Origin: Blautia sp. OF03-15BH
GTDB taxonomy: Bacteria; Bacillota; Clostridia; Lachnospirales; Lachnospiraceae
Assembly: GCF_003463065.1 (NCBI RefSeq)
Contig: NZ_QSCM01000016.1
Location: 1 to 64,000 of the forward strand
Direction of reading: 5' to 3'
DNA: 64,000 nucleotides
Shown: positions 43,975 through 52,533 of the stretch, in pieces
Layout of the letters: the number at the start of each line of letters is the position of its first letter
Position numbering within the stretch: the first letter of the stretch is position 1
Program-made: the position numbers and the translations under genes
Notes under the pieces: model-generated
The model's database searches: none
What the model saw: the letters and a program-made list of their open reading frames with translations, nothing else
What the model was told of the DNA's origin: nothing

Positions 43975-44703
43975 ATGGCATATGGATTTAAAATCATGGT
44001 GGAAGGAGATTATGCCTGTTTTACAAGACCGGAGCTGAAGGTGGAACGTGTCAGTTATGACGTTCCGCCTCCGGGCGCACTGGAAGGAATGCTGAAAAGC
44101 TGCTACTGGAAGCCGTCTATAAAGTATACGATTGATAAAATTATCGTGTTCAATAAGATTGATTTCATGAATGTCAGGAGAAACGAAGTAAAAGAGAAGG
44201 TATTGTTGAGTGCGGTAAAGAGTCAGATGAATGGAAAAGGAGGAGATCCCTGTATCTATACTTCTGAGAGCAGGAGTCAAAGAGCTTCTATGATTCTGAA
44301 AAATGTGAAATATGGGATCGAATTTCATTTTGAATTGACGGGTTTGAAAAACGAAAGGGAGGAAGATGCAGAGAAGAAACACTACAATATCATAAAAAGA
44401 CGATTGGAAAAAGGACAATGGTTCCGTGTTCCCTGTTTGGGTTGCAGTGAATTTCCCGTAAAAAAAATAGAACTTGTAGAAGATTTTAATGAGAATCTTA
44501 TCAACAAAGACATTTTAGATATGAAAGATGTGGATCTTGGCTACATGAGCTATAAAGTGCAGTTTGCAGACGGAGGAAAGCCAATAAATGATGATTGGGA
44601 GAATCCAGAGTTTTCTGACCGGGCCAATACGCTTTACTATCGTCCACATATGATAAATGGAGTGATTGATGTGAGAAAATACAGGGAGGGCCTGCGATGC
44701 TGA
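43975..44703 (+). CDS. cas5c: Cas5c (Cas5d) pre-crRNA endonuclease, type I-C
   Basis: This 242-aa RAMP-fold protein processes repeats in I-C systems in place of Cas6 and stays on the 5' handle. Seen: the N-terminal MAYGFKIMVEGDYACFTRPELKVERVSYDVPPPGALEGML with the family Pro/Gly-rich turn, and PCLGCSEFP near 155. ATG 43975 (GTG at 43972 also possible) follows GAAGGTGAAG. It overlaps cas8c by 7 bp. This is the enzyme expected to cut both the array repeats and the repeat-like unit at 41559. Confidence 0.93.
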   Translation: MAYGFKIMVEGDYACFTRPELKVERVSYDVPPPGALEGMLKSCYWKPSIKYTIDKIIVFNKIDFMNVRRNEVKEKVLLSAVKSQMNGKGGDPCIYTSESRSQRASMILKNVKYGIEFHFELTGLKNEREEDAEKKHYNIIKRRLEKGQWFRVPCLGCSEFPVKKIELVEDFNENLINKDILDMKDVDLGYMSYKVQFADGGKPINDDWENPEFSDRANTLYYRPHMINGVIDVRKYREGLRC

Positions 44704-46520
44704 TAAAAGCGTTAAGCGATTATTATGACATTCTGGCGTCAAAAGGGGAAATAACACCAGACGGTTTCTCAAAGGTAAAAATACATTATAAAGTAGCCTT
44801 AACTGAAGATGGAAAAATAGATGAAATTATCGACTTCAGAAAGAAGGACAGTATAAAAACAGGAAAAGATAAGATTAAAGAGGTAATTGCTCCTCAGGAG
44901 AAATTATTGCCTGCGAGAACAGAAAAAACCGGAATTGAAGCGAATATTGCAGAGCACAGGCCGCTTTACTTATTCGGTTTAAATCTGGATAAAGATCAGC
45001 TGACACCGGAAGATAAAACGGGAAAAGCAAAAAAATCCCATGAAGCTTTTGTGAAAACAAATTTGGAATTTACAGAAGGAATGAGTTCGCCGCTCATTCA
45101 GGCATTTCGAAAATTTCTTGAGAACTGGAAACCAGAGCAGGAAACACAGAATGCACAGTTATTAGCCCTGGGTAAGGAGTATGCGAAATCCGGATTTGTA
45201 TTTTGTCTGACAGGAAGTCCAGAAAAATTGTTGCATGAAGAAGCGGAGTTTAAAGAAAAATGGCAGGAATACTGGGGCAAAAAGCAAGATGAAAATTCAG
45301 AGGGGCCGACAGCGCAATGTGCTGTCAGTGGAGAAACAGCTGCTATTGCAAGAATACATAGCAAAATCAAAGGCGTCTACGGTGGTCTGGCAACAGGAAG
45401 TGTACTCATAGGTTTCAATAATTCGTCAGAAAGCTCTTATGGGAACGAGCAGGCGTATAACAGTAATATTTCTGAAAGTGTGATGAAGAAATATACGGAA
45501 ACTTTGAACTATCTTCTGAGCAGTGAGAAACATAAAATAATGCTGGATGATATGACGATTGTATTCTGGGCGATGAATACAAGTGAAAAGCAGGAAAATC
45601 TTGTTATGGCAATGCTCTTTGGAGCATCTGATAAAATAAATACAGAGCAGACAGATTTGATGCTGAGAGAACTCATGGAAGATTCAGCAACAGGAAGGAT
45701 TACCGCAAAAAGATTGGAAAATCTGGATTTGATTCAAGAAGATGTTGATTTTTATATGCTGGGATTAAAACCGAATACTTCCAGATTGGCTTTGAAGTTT
45801 ATCTATAGAAAGAGATATGCGGATGTTTTATGGAATATTGTAAGATTTCAGAATGATCTGCAAATGACAAAAGAACCACATGCGATTTCTCTGCAAAGAA
45901 TAAAACATGAATTGATATCACCTAAAGTTAAAAATGATAAAGTTAATCCTGCTTTGATGACAAAACTTCTGGAAGCTGCATTTTATGGACGAAAATATCC
46001 GATGACTTTGTTGGAAACAGTGCTGAGAAGGATCAGAACCGATGAAGGGAGTGAAAAAATCAATTCTGTCAGGATCGGGATTATTAAGGCAGTTATAAAC
46101 AGAAACAGTGAGAAGGAGGAATTAAAAATGGTAGTGGATTTAGAAAATGAAAATTCTGCATATTTATGTGGACGTATGTTTGCTGTTTTGGAAAAATTGC
46201 AGAAGGATTCAGTAACTTCTGGGAAGTTGAATCGGACAATCAGAGATGGATATTTTGCTATGGCATCTACCAGACCAGCAGCAGTTTTTCCTAAATTGTT
46301 GAGATTGGCGCAGCATCATTTAAAGAAATTGGAAAAAGCAGAATATTCGCTTTACTATGAAAAAATGTTGGAGGAGATCCATAGTAAAATGAAAAATGAG
46401 TATCCGGAAAGCCTGCCATTAAAGGAACAGGGTAAATTTATGGTTGGATATTACCAGCAGATGCAGGATTTGTATGAGAAGAAAAATAAAGAAAATGAAA
46501 AAGGAAAAGGAGAAAATTGA
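44697..46520 (+). CDS. cas8c: Cas8c (Csd1) large Cascade subunit
   Basis: This 607-aa large subunit recognises the PAM and positions Cas3. Csd1 pattern: PLYLFGLNLDKDQLTPED (about 83-100), a mid region CAVSGETAAIARIHSKIKGV and IGFNNSSESSYGNEQAYNS. The C-terminal helical part (about 480-595) can also serve as small subunit Cas11 from an internal start in type I-C. Candidate internal start: ATG 46129 (MVVDLENENSAY) behind AGAAGGAGGA. Start ATG 44697 overlaps cas5c. Confidence 0.93.
   Translation: MLIKALSDYYDILASKGEITPDGFSKVKIHYKVALTEDGKIDEIIDFRKKDSIKTGKDKIKEVIAPQEKLLPARTEKTGIEANIAEHRPLYLFGLNLDKDQLTPEDKTGKAKKSHEAFVKTNLEFTEGMSSPLIQAFRKFLENWKPEQETQNAQLLALGKEYAKSGFVFCLTGSPEKLLHEEAEFKEKWQEYWGKKQDENSEGPTAQCAVSGETAAIARIHSKIKGVYGGLATGSVLIGFNNSSESSYGNEQAYNSNISESVMKKYTETLNYLLSSEKHKIMLDDMTIVFWAMNTSEKQENLVMAMLFGASDKINTEQTDLMLRELMEDSATGRITAKRLENLDLIQEDVDFYMLGLKPNTSRLALKFIYRKRYADVLWNIVRFQNDLQMTKEPHAISLQRIKHELISPKVKNDKVNPALMTKLLEAAFYGRKYPMTLLETVLRRIRTDEGSEKINSVRIGIIKAVINRNSEKEELKMVVDLENENSAYLCGRMFAVLEKLQKDSVTSGKLNRTIRDGYFAMASTRPAAVFPKLLRLAQHHLKKLEKAEYSLYYEKMLEEIHSKMKNEYPESLPLKEQGKFMVGYYQQMQDLYEKKNKENEKGKGEN
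46129..46520 (+). CDS. cas11c: Candidate internal Cas11c small subunit within cas8c
   Basis: In the cas8c frame, ATG 46129 is preceded by AGAAGGAGGAATTAAAA, a near-ideal ribosome site inside a coding region. It would yield about 130 aa, the size of Cas11c reported for I-C systems. It starts MVVDLENENSAYLCGRMFAV and is strongly helical. Internal translation of Cas11 from cas8 is established for type I-C; its use here is inferred from the ribosome site. Confidence 0.65.
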
Positions 46521-46522
46521 TT

Positions 46523-47392
46523 ATGGCTATCAATAATAGATATGATTTTGTGATGCTATTTGATGTGGAAAATGGAAATCCAAACGGAGACCCGGACGCA
46601 GGCAATGCTCCCCGCGTGGATGCAGAATCAGGTTATGGATATGTTACCGATGTCTGCCTTAAAAGAAAAATTCGGAATTATGTAGAACTGGTAAAAGAAG
46701 GTGAGGAAGGATATAATATCCTGATCAAACCAGATCGTTCTTTGAATGCAAAATTTACGGAAGCATATAAAGAACTGGGACTTACATCTACGAAAAAAGA
46801 CAGTAGAGAAAAAAAGGCTGATGATATGGTAAAGGCCCGGGATTATATGTGCAAAAACTATTTTGATGTCAGAACTTTTGGTGCAGTTATGTCTACAGGT
46901 GATAATCCCTGTGGAATTGTAAGGGGACCTGTACAGATTAACTTTGCAAGAAGTATTTCACCGGTTGAACCTCAGGATATTGCGATTACCAGGCAGGCAA
47001 GGACAACAGACGAAAGAACGGAGACAGGCGATACAGAAATAGGAAGAAAAAGTTTTATCCCTTATGCATTATATCGTGCGGAGGGCTACATATCTGCAGC
47101 TTTGGCAAACAAAGTAACTGATTTGTCAGAAGAAGATGTAGAGCTTTTATGGACGGCGATTATGAATATGTTTGAGAATGATCACAGTGCAGCACGCGGA
47201 AAAATGTGTATGCGGAAACTGTTTGTGTTTAAGCATGATAACGTACTCGGGGTATGCCCTTCACATCTCCTGTTTGATAAGATTCAGGTGAAAGAATGCG
47301 AAGATGTGAATGTGATCCGTTCCATAAAGGATTATGACATTACAGTTGATCGGGAAATGCCGGAAGGAGTGGAACTGATAGAAAAATTATGA
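46523..47392 (+). CDS. cas7c: Cas7c (Csd2) Cascade backbone
   Basis: This 289-aa backbone subunit polymerises along the crRNA. Csd2 signature near the start: YDFVMLFDVENGNPNGDPDAGN. VRTFGAVMSTG near 120 and the HSAARGKM segment near 225 are typical. ATG 46523 is preferred over the in-frame TTG 46517, since AAAAGGAG is 10 bases before it. It overlaps cas4 by 4 bp. Confidence 0.95.
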   Translation: MAINNRYDFVMLFDVENGNPNGDPDAGNAPRVDAESGYGYVTDVCLKRKIRNYVELVKEGEEGYNILIKPDRSLNAKFTEAYKELGLTSTKKDSREKKADDMVKARDYMCKNYFDVRTFGAVMSTGDNPCGIVRGPVQINFARSISPVEPQDIAITRQARTTDERTETGDTEIGRKSFIPYALYRAEGYISAALANKVTDLSEEDVELLWTAIMNMFENDHSAARGKMCMRKLFVFKHDNVLGVCPSHLLFDKIQVKECEDVNVIRSIKDYDITVDREMPEGVELIEKL

Positions 47393-48066
47393 TTTCTGAG
47401 GAGATTGCTATAAGATCTATTCAGCATTATATGTATTGTCCTCATCGATGGGGACTGCTGGAAATTGACAAAGCCTGGGCAGAAAATTTTTTTGTGACAA
47501 AAGCAAATTTGCTGCATGAGCGGGTACATGATCCGGAGAAAAATTATACTGCAAGAGGGAAAAAAGTGTTTACAGCCGTCCCCGTTTACAATGACAGAGA
47601 AGAACACAATCTGTACGGAGTAACAGACTGCCTGGAACTGACGGAAAGCAAAGAAGGTGTTTCTGTCGGGGATGATGGCCGAAGATATCAGATTTGCATT
47701 GTAGAATATAAGCCAACAAAACCAAAAAATGAGGAGATCAGGCCGGACGATCAAATGCAGATATTTGCACAGAAACTTTGCGTGGATTTTGTGTTTGGAG
47801 GTGACTGTGATGCAGTAATTTATTATGCTGACGTAAGGAAAAGATACAATGTACCTGTGAAGGAAAATTTTGAGGCATATGATAAAAAGCTGAAAGAACT
47901 CTTACATGAAATGAGAACTTACTTGGAAACAGGCCAGATTCCGGAAATACGAAAGGGACAAAAATGTAGCGGATGTTCTATGAAAGATCTTTGCATGCCG
48001 AAAACATCTCCATCATGGAATGTCAAAAAAGAGCTGAAAAAGATTTTAGCGGATGAAGGCGAATGA
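47389..48066 (+). CDS. cas4: Cas4 adaptation nuclease
   Basis: This 225-aa PD-(D/E)xK nuclease with a [4Fe-4S] cluster trims pre-spacers and checks the PAM. N-terminal Cys in QHYMYCPHRWGL; catalytic region QICIVEYKPTKP (about 100-111). Three C-terminal Cys occur in GQKCSGCSMKDLCMP. It shares ATGA overlaps with both cas7c and cas1. Confidence 0.95.
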   Translation: MISEEIAIRSIQHYMYCPHRWGLLEIDKAWAENFFVTKANLLHERVHDPEKNYTARGKKVFTAVPVYNDREEHNLYGVTDCLELTESKEGVSVGDDGRRYQICIVEYKPTKPKNEEIRPDDQMQIFAQKLCVDFVFGGDCDAVIYYADVRKRYNVPVKENFEAYDKKLKELLHEMRTYLETGQIPEIRKGQKCSGCSMKDLCMPKTSPSWNVKKELKKILADEGE

Positions 48067-49106
48067 TCTTTTTGGGGGAGGATATGAGAAAGCTTTTAAA
48101 TACGATTTATGTAACAAATGAAACAGCTTACTTAACGCTGGATGGTGAAAATCTGGTGTGTAAAATCGAAGGAAAAGAAAAGCTGAGGATTCCTTTTGAG
48201 AATATTGAAAATGTAGTCTGTTTTAGCTACCTGGGATGCTCACCGGCACTTATGGGAAAATGCGTTGAAAAGACAATACCCATTAACTTTATTTCACCTC
48301 AGGGAAAGTTTTGGGCAAAAGTGTGCGGAGAAACAAAAGGAAATGTCTTTTTAAGAGTAGCACAAATAGAACAGTTTCGGGAAAATGGATTGACTTTGGC
48401 ACAGAATACATTGGCTGCAAAATTTAGTAATACACGTCAGCTGATTCGAAGGACACTTCATGATAATGCAGAATTAAGAGAAGATGCGGAAATAAAAAAG
48501 GCTATAACTGTTCTGGAAGAAGGAATGAACAAGATATTCCAAGCCTTAACGATAGAAGAAGCGATGGGAATAGAAGGGTATTGTGCGGAAAGTTATTTTG
48601 GTATTTTTGACAAATTGCTTACAAATGAAAAAGTTCCATTTCATTTTGAACTGAGAACAAAACGTCCTCCGCTGGATCCGATCAACGCGGTGCTCTCGTT
48701 TGTGTATACACTGGCTACAAATGAGTTTGCAGCAGCCCTGGAAACGGTGGGGTTAGACAGCTATATAGGATATTGCCATGCGCTCAGAAGCGGAAGAAAA
48801 TCTCTGGCTTGTGATATGGTAGAAGAAACGAGATGCATTGTGGAACGTTTTGTCATTACGCTGTTAAATCTTCAGATTTTAGGAGAGAAAGATTTTGAAA
48901 AACAGGTCTCCGGAGCCGTATGGCTAAATGAAGAAGGCAGAAAAAAAGTCCTGGCACGCTGGCAGGAGAAGAAGAGAACGGATATGATGCACCCGTATCT
49001 GAAACAGAAAATTCCGCTGGGCTTGCTTCCTTATGTTCAAAGTAACCTTTTGGCTAAATATGTGCGTGGGGATATTGCAGAATATCCAGTGTTTCTTTTG
49101 AAGTAG
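48063..49106 (+). CDS. cas1: Cas1 integrase
   Basis: This up-to-347-aa spacer integrase of the I-C type has the conserved start KLLNTIYVTNETAYLTLDGE. Metal ligands are expected in IEGYCAESYFGIF (Glu), SGRKSLACDMVEETR (His/Asp region) and downstream. The ATG at 48063 overlaps the cas4 stop (ATGA). The family homology begins at ATG 48084, which has GGGGGAGG only 2 bases ahead, so coupled initiation at 48063 is favoured. Confidence 0.95.
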   Translation: MIFLGEDMRKLLNTIYVTNETAYLTLDGENLVCKIEGKEKLRIPFENIENVVCFSYLGCSPALMGKCVEKTIPINFISPQGKFWAKVCGETKGNVFLRVAQIEQFRENGLTLAQNTLAAKFSNTRQLIRRTLHDNAELREDAEIKKAITVLEEGMNKIFQALTIEEAMGIEGYCAESYFGIFDKLLTNEKVPFHFELRTKRPPLDPINAVLSFVYTLATNEFAAALETVGLDSYIGYCHALRSGRKSLACDMVEETRCIVERFVITLLNLQILGEKDFEKQVSGAVWLNEEGRKKVLARWQEKKRTDMMHPYLKQKIPLGLLPYVQSNLLAKYVRGDIAEYPVFLLK

Positions 49107-49115
49107 GTAAAAATT

Positions 49116-49406
49116 ATGATGGTGTTGATCAGTTATGATGTAAGTACGGTAAGTGCATCTGGAAAAACGAGGCTTCGCAAAGTAGCAAAAGAATGTCAGA
49201 ATCACGCTCAACGAGTTCAAAATTCGGTTTTTGAAGCTGATCTGGATTATTCATCCTTTTTAAAACTGAAGGATCGCCTTTGTAAGTTAATAAATCCAGA
49301 GGAAGACAGTCTGCGTTTCTACTATCTCGGAAATAACTGGGAAAGAAAGGTAGAACATGTAGGCGCTAAGAAGACTTACAATCCAGAAGGGGTTATTATT
49401 ATTTAG
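49116..49406 (+). CDS. cas2: Cas2
   Basis: This 96-aa ferredoxin-fold dimer partner of Cas1 starts MMVLISYDVSTVSASGKTRLRKVAKEC with the typical beta1 Asp. The ribosome site is weak; the ATG lies 9 bp after the cas1 stop. Last cas gene; the leader and array follow. Confidence 0.93.
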   Translation: MMVLISYDVSTVSASGKTRLRKVAKECQNHAQRVQNSVFEADLDYSSFLKLKDRLCKLINPEEDSLRFYYLGNNWERKVEHVGAKKTYNPEGVIII

Positions 49407-49603
49407 CAAGAAATTTAAAACATGAAAAATTATATGCTAATCCATTCACAAAATAGCGAACCTTCAATGACTCCAAAATCTCTAGAAGGTTCGCCTGGAA
49501 AAATATAGTTTTTTATGCTAGTATGATTAAGAATCATTAAAAAAAAATAAGTCCGCCTTGCGTTATATGGTGGCGTGACCTCCCTAAAATACAAAATATA
49601 GGT
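49407..49603 (+). promoter_or_regulatory. CRISPR leader
   Basis: A roughly 200-bp AT-rich stretch between cas2 and the first repeat. It holds a 10-bp hairpin GCGAACCTTC/GAAGGTTCGC (49456-49494) that could end the cas transcript or bind adaptation factors. A promoter-like TAGTTTTTTATGCTAGTATGAT around 49506-49527 would drive the array. The side is supported by intact repeats next to it and decayed ones at the far end. Confidence 0.7.
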
Positions 49604-50874
49604 GTCACGCCCCTCGCGGGCGTGTGAGTAGAAATTGAAATGATTTCAGACCGGAAATATCCCCGTTCAGTCACGCCCCTCGCGGGCGTGTGAGTAGAAA
49701 TCTTTCGACCAAATTCCTGCATCCAGCCACAGCAGGTCACGCCCCTCGCGGGCGTGTGAGTAGAAATCTACAGCTTTTTTTTCAGCATCAGCCTGTTTTT
49801 TCGTCACGCCCCTCGCGGGCGTGTGAGTAGAAATTTTCCACACCGTATCTTCTGACCGTGTAGATCGTGTCACGCCCCTCGCGGGCGTGTGAGTAGAAAT
49901 TGCTGTTCCGGTTGATTGCGTCCATAACGCTCCATGTCACGCCCCTCGCGGGCGTGTGAGTAGAAATTGCCGGGAACCGGGGAACGAAGCAGATGCTGTA
50001 TGAGTCACGCCCCTCGCGGGCGTGTGAGTAGAAATTCTAAACGTCTCGTCTACTGTGTCAGCTAAACCTTGTCACGCCCCTCGCGGGCGTGTGAGTAGAA
50101 ATTTTGATGTGGATTGCAAGAAATTTCATGCATTCGTCACGCCCCTCGCGGGCGTGTGAGTAGAAATTATTAACTACATATCGCAGTACGGGATTCCAAT
50201 GGTCACGCCCCTTGCGGGCGTGTGAGTAGAAATTCCTAAAAGGTTTACCTCACCAATGCTATTAACGTTACGCCCCTCGCGGGCGTGTGAGTAGAAATGC
50301 CATCATCAGTGAACACGTTGCCGTCGTGTCCGGTCACGCCCCCTGTGGGCGTGAGAGTAGAAATTACGGATGCGGTCTGCGCCGCCAGGAAGTCCTGGTC
50401 ATGCCTCATGTGGGTGTGTGAGTAAAGATCGCGGAATTGATTGCCGGATATTTCAGCGAATTTGTCACGTCCCTTGCGGGCGTGAGAGTAGAAATCAGTT
50501 CGGTAAGGTATCAGATGAGACACCGAAACGTCACGCCCCGCGGGCATGTGAGTAGAAATATTACAAGAGAATAGAAAGGAAGGAAAAACAATGTTGTCAC
50601 GCCCCAAGCAGGCGTGTGAGTAGAAATTTCAGAGTCTCTGGAATATTATCAACAGACTCTTGTCATGTCCCACATGGGCGTAAGAGTAGAAATGCAGAAA
50701 AGGACGTGTTAAGTTATATGAGGCATGGTCACTCCCTTTGCGAGTATGTGAGTAGAAATGATATGGTGGATAATATGATCGGTAAGGTACAGGGCGTGAG
50801 AGTAGAAATGACTGGGGAATTTCTGTTATGGATTACAGAGAAGTCACGCCTTTTATAGGCGTGTGAGTAGAAAT
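49604..50874 (+). CRISPR. Type I-C CRISPR array, 20 repeats and 19 spacers
   Basis: The 32-nt repeat begins GTCACGCCCCTCGCGGGCG and ends TGTGAGTAGAAAT; its stem is CACGCCC/GGGCGTG. Repeats start at 49604, 49670, 49736, 49803, 49869, 49936, 50004, 50071, 50136, 50202, 50267, 50333, 50398, 50464, 50530, 50596, 50662, 50728, about 50778 and 50843. The first nine are identical. From the tenth on each differs, 50530 lacks 2 nt, and the 50778-50809 one keeps only its 3' half. Spacers are 33-36 nt except the shortened one before that half repeat. The orientation matches the cas operon. I saw no spacer matching the rest of the window. Confidence 0.97.
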
Positions 50875-51014
50875 GAGAATGATGTAAAAGAATAGGGATT
50901 TCAAGCAATCTCATATTGTTCAGGATTTCCCGAATAGAAAACAATATAAAATTTTATAGTAACTCCCAAATTCCCCGCATACACTGTAAAAACAGCCACT
51001 ATCGGGGGATTTTC

Positions 51015-51287
51015 TTGAAGGATTATATTGAAGAGCGAGCCGTTGAGATCGCAGATTATATCATAGCAACTAACGCAACCGTGCGCCAGGCGGCAAAAAA
51101 GTTTGGCGTGAGTAAAAGCACCGTTCACAAAGACTGTGTGGAGCGCCTGCGGGAAATCAATCCCTCCCTGGCCTCGGAGGTACGGAGAGTTCTGGATGTC
51201 AATAAATCCGAGCGCCATATCCGCGGTGGAATGGCGACAAAAGAGAAATACCTTCATCTGCATGAACATCAGACTGCCCCTGCGTAA
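51015..51287 (+). CDS. spoIIID: Sporulation transcription factor SpoIIID
   Basis: This 90-aa mother-cell regulator acts during sporulation. It starts at TTG 51015, six bases after GGGGG, giving LKDYIEERAVEIADYIIATNATVRQAAKKFGVSKSTVHKD, the full SpoIIID helix-turn-helix, then a basic C-terminal helix. The frame is open upstream to 50916, but family members begin at this DYIEER sequence. It shows that the host is a spore-former. Confidence 0.92.
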   Translation: MKDYIEERAVEIADYIIATNATVRQAAKKFGVSKSTVHKDCVERLREINPSLASEVRRVLDVNKSERHIRGGMATKEKYLHLHEHQTAPA

Positions 51288-51299
51288 AAATACGGAATG

Positions 51300-51328
51300 T
51301 TGCCAAAAATCGGGGCAAAGGTTATAAT
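51300..51328 (+). promoter_or_regulatory. Promoter of the XRE-glycosylase pair
   Basis: TTGCCA, 17 bp, TATAAT. Confidence 0.7.
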
Positions 51329-51392
51329 GAAAACAGTCCGGCAGAGAGCCTGAAAATACTACTATAGAAATCCTGAGAAAGGACTGCAGACC

Positions 51393-51716
51393 ATGAAGAA
51401 TGAAAAAACTGACATAGCAAAAGAACTATCCAGAATATGCAAAGAAAAAGGGATCAGCCGATATTCCTTAAGCAAACGGACTGGCATTCCTGACAGCACA
51501 CTGCAGAACTATGAAAACGGAACCACACCCAATTTTTCTACTCTGGAGATCATTTGTGAAGCGATGGGAACGACAATTGCAGATTTTTTCCGGGATGGTT
51601 GTTTTGATTATTTTACGGAAGATCAGGAAGAACTGATGCACCTTTTTGAACAGATGACTCCGGAACAGCAGCAGCGCCTTCTTGCCTTTGCAGATGGTCT
51701 GGGTTCGGACCTGTGA
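51393..51716 (+). CDS. XRE-family helix-turn-helix regulator
   Basis: This 107-aa protein has an N-terminal HTH_3 (ELSRICKEKGISRYSLSKRTGIPDSTLQNYENG, about 9-41) and a short C-terminal helix, EELMHLFEQMTPEQQQRLLAF. It precedes a base-excision glycosylase gene by 10 bp and is probably co-transcribed. Target genes unknown. Confidence 0.85.
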   Translation: MKNEKTDIAKELSRICKEKGISRYSLSKRTGIPDSTLQNYENGTTPNFSTLEIICEAMGTTIADFFRDGCFDYFTEDQEELMHLFEQMTPEQQQRLLAFADGLGSDL

Positions 51717-51726
51717 GGATAAAAGA

Positions 51727-52224
51727 ATGACGAAAACATATGAAAAAGTGGCACATACTTTTGAGCCGGTATATGATGAGAATTCCAGGATTCTGATTCT
51801 GGGGACATTTCCGTCCGTAAAATCCCGGGAGCAGCAATTCTATTACGGTCATCCGCAGAATCGTTTCTGGAAACTTCTGGCAGTACTGACTGGTTATGAA
51901 ACGCCGCAGACGATTCCGGAGAAAAAGAAATTATTGCTTGAAAATGAGATTGCCATCTGGGATGTGGTTGCCAGTTGTGAGATTATTGGATCCAGCGACA
52001 GCAGCATCCGAAATGTTGTGCCGGCGGATCTGAACCGTATCCTTCAGTCGGCACCCATACGGAAAATCTATGCCAATGGAGGAAAAGCTTTTGAGCTTTA
52101 TCAGAAATATGCCTTTCCTCTGACCGGCCGTCCGATAGAAAAACTTCCATCCACAAGTCCTGCCAATGCAGCCTGGCAGATGGATCGCCTGAAAGAGGCC
52201 TGGAGCGTAATCCTTCAGGAATAA
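51727..52224 (+). CDS. DNA-deoxyinosine glycosylase (UDG family 6-like)
   Basis: This 165-aa uracil-DNA-glycosylase-superfamily enzyme has motif 1 ILILGTFPSVKSREQQFYYGHPQNRFW (about 19-45), IAIWDVVASCEIIGSSDSSI near 78, and a C-terminal LPSTSPANAAW. It fits the HDG/hypoxanthine-DNA glycosylase group and removes deaminated bases. ATG 51727 is chosen for family N-terminus agreement (AHTFEPVYDENS). Confidence 0.85.
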   Translation: MTKTYEKVAHTFEPVYDENSRILILGTFPSVKSREQQFYYGHPQNRFWKLLAVLTGYETPQTIPEKKKLLLENEIAIWDVVASCEIIGSSDSSIRNVVPADLNRILQSAPIRKIYANGGKAFELYQKYAFPLTGRPIEKLPSTSPANAAWQMDRLKEAWSVILQE

Positions 52225-52533
52225 TCAGAGAAATGAAAAGGGAATCTTCGTTTCAAACGATGATCCCCTGCCTTTTCTTTTGTATTTTGATCTTGAAAGA
52301 TTTCTCATTGGTAAGAAATTCTTTTGTGCCTTGTGAAAAATTTTCTTTCGTAAATGCTGTCGTTTCCTGACGACAACTGTATTATATCAGAAAATTTTGC
52401 AAAAGGGAAGGAAAAGATTTCGACAAAAAGCGACTTGACAGCGAAAAAAATGGCTTGTCATGATTTGATGAATCTTTTATAATGGTTAAGACTAGAAATA
52501 ACGCTTCTCAGAAGAAAAAATGGAGGAATATCA
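52225..52533. other. Region upstream of guaA
   Basis: Holds a weak hairpin (GGGAATC...GATCCCC, about 52240-52266) that may end the glycosylase gene, and a small CTGTCGTTTCCTGACGACA hairpin near 52357. I looked for a purine riboswitch core and did not find one. Confidence 0.5.
52455..52483 (+). promoter_or_regulatory. guaA promoter
   Basis: TTGTCA, 17 bp, TATAAT. A TGACA/TGTCA inverted pair (about 52436-52460) overlaps the -35 box. Confidence 0.7.

Noticed and set aside
49537..50858. Several open frames on both strands inside the CRISPR array
   Set aside because: They translate the repeat itself (STHTPARGVT repeated) and have no ribosome sites; they are artefacts of the array.
49604..50874. 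Self-targeting spacers against the neighbouring mobile element
   Set aside because: Reading the 19 spacers against the window by eye gave no convincing match on either strand; a proper search is still needed.
52225..52533. Purine riboswitch before guaA
   Set aside because: No conserved core or three-way junction seen; only small unrelated hairpins.
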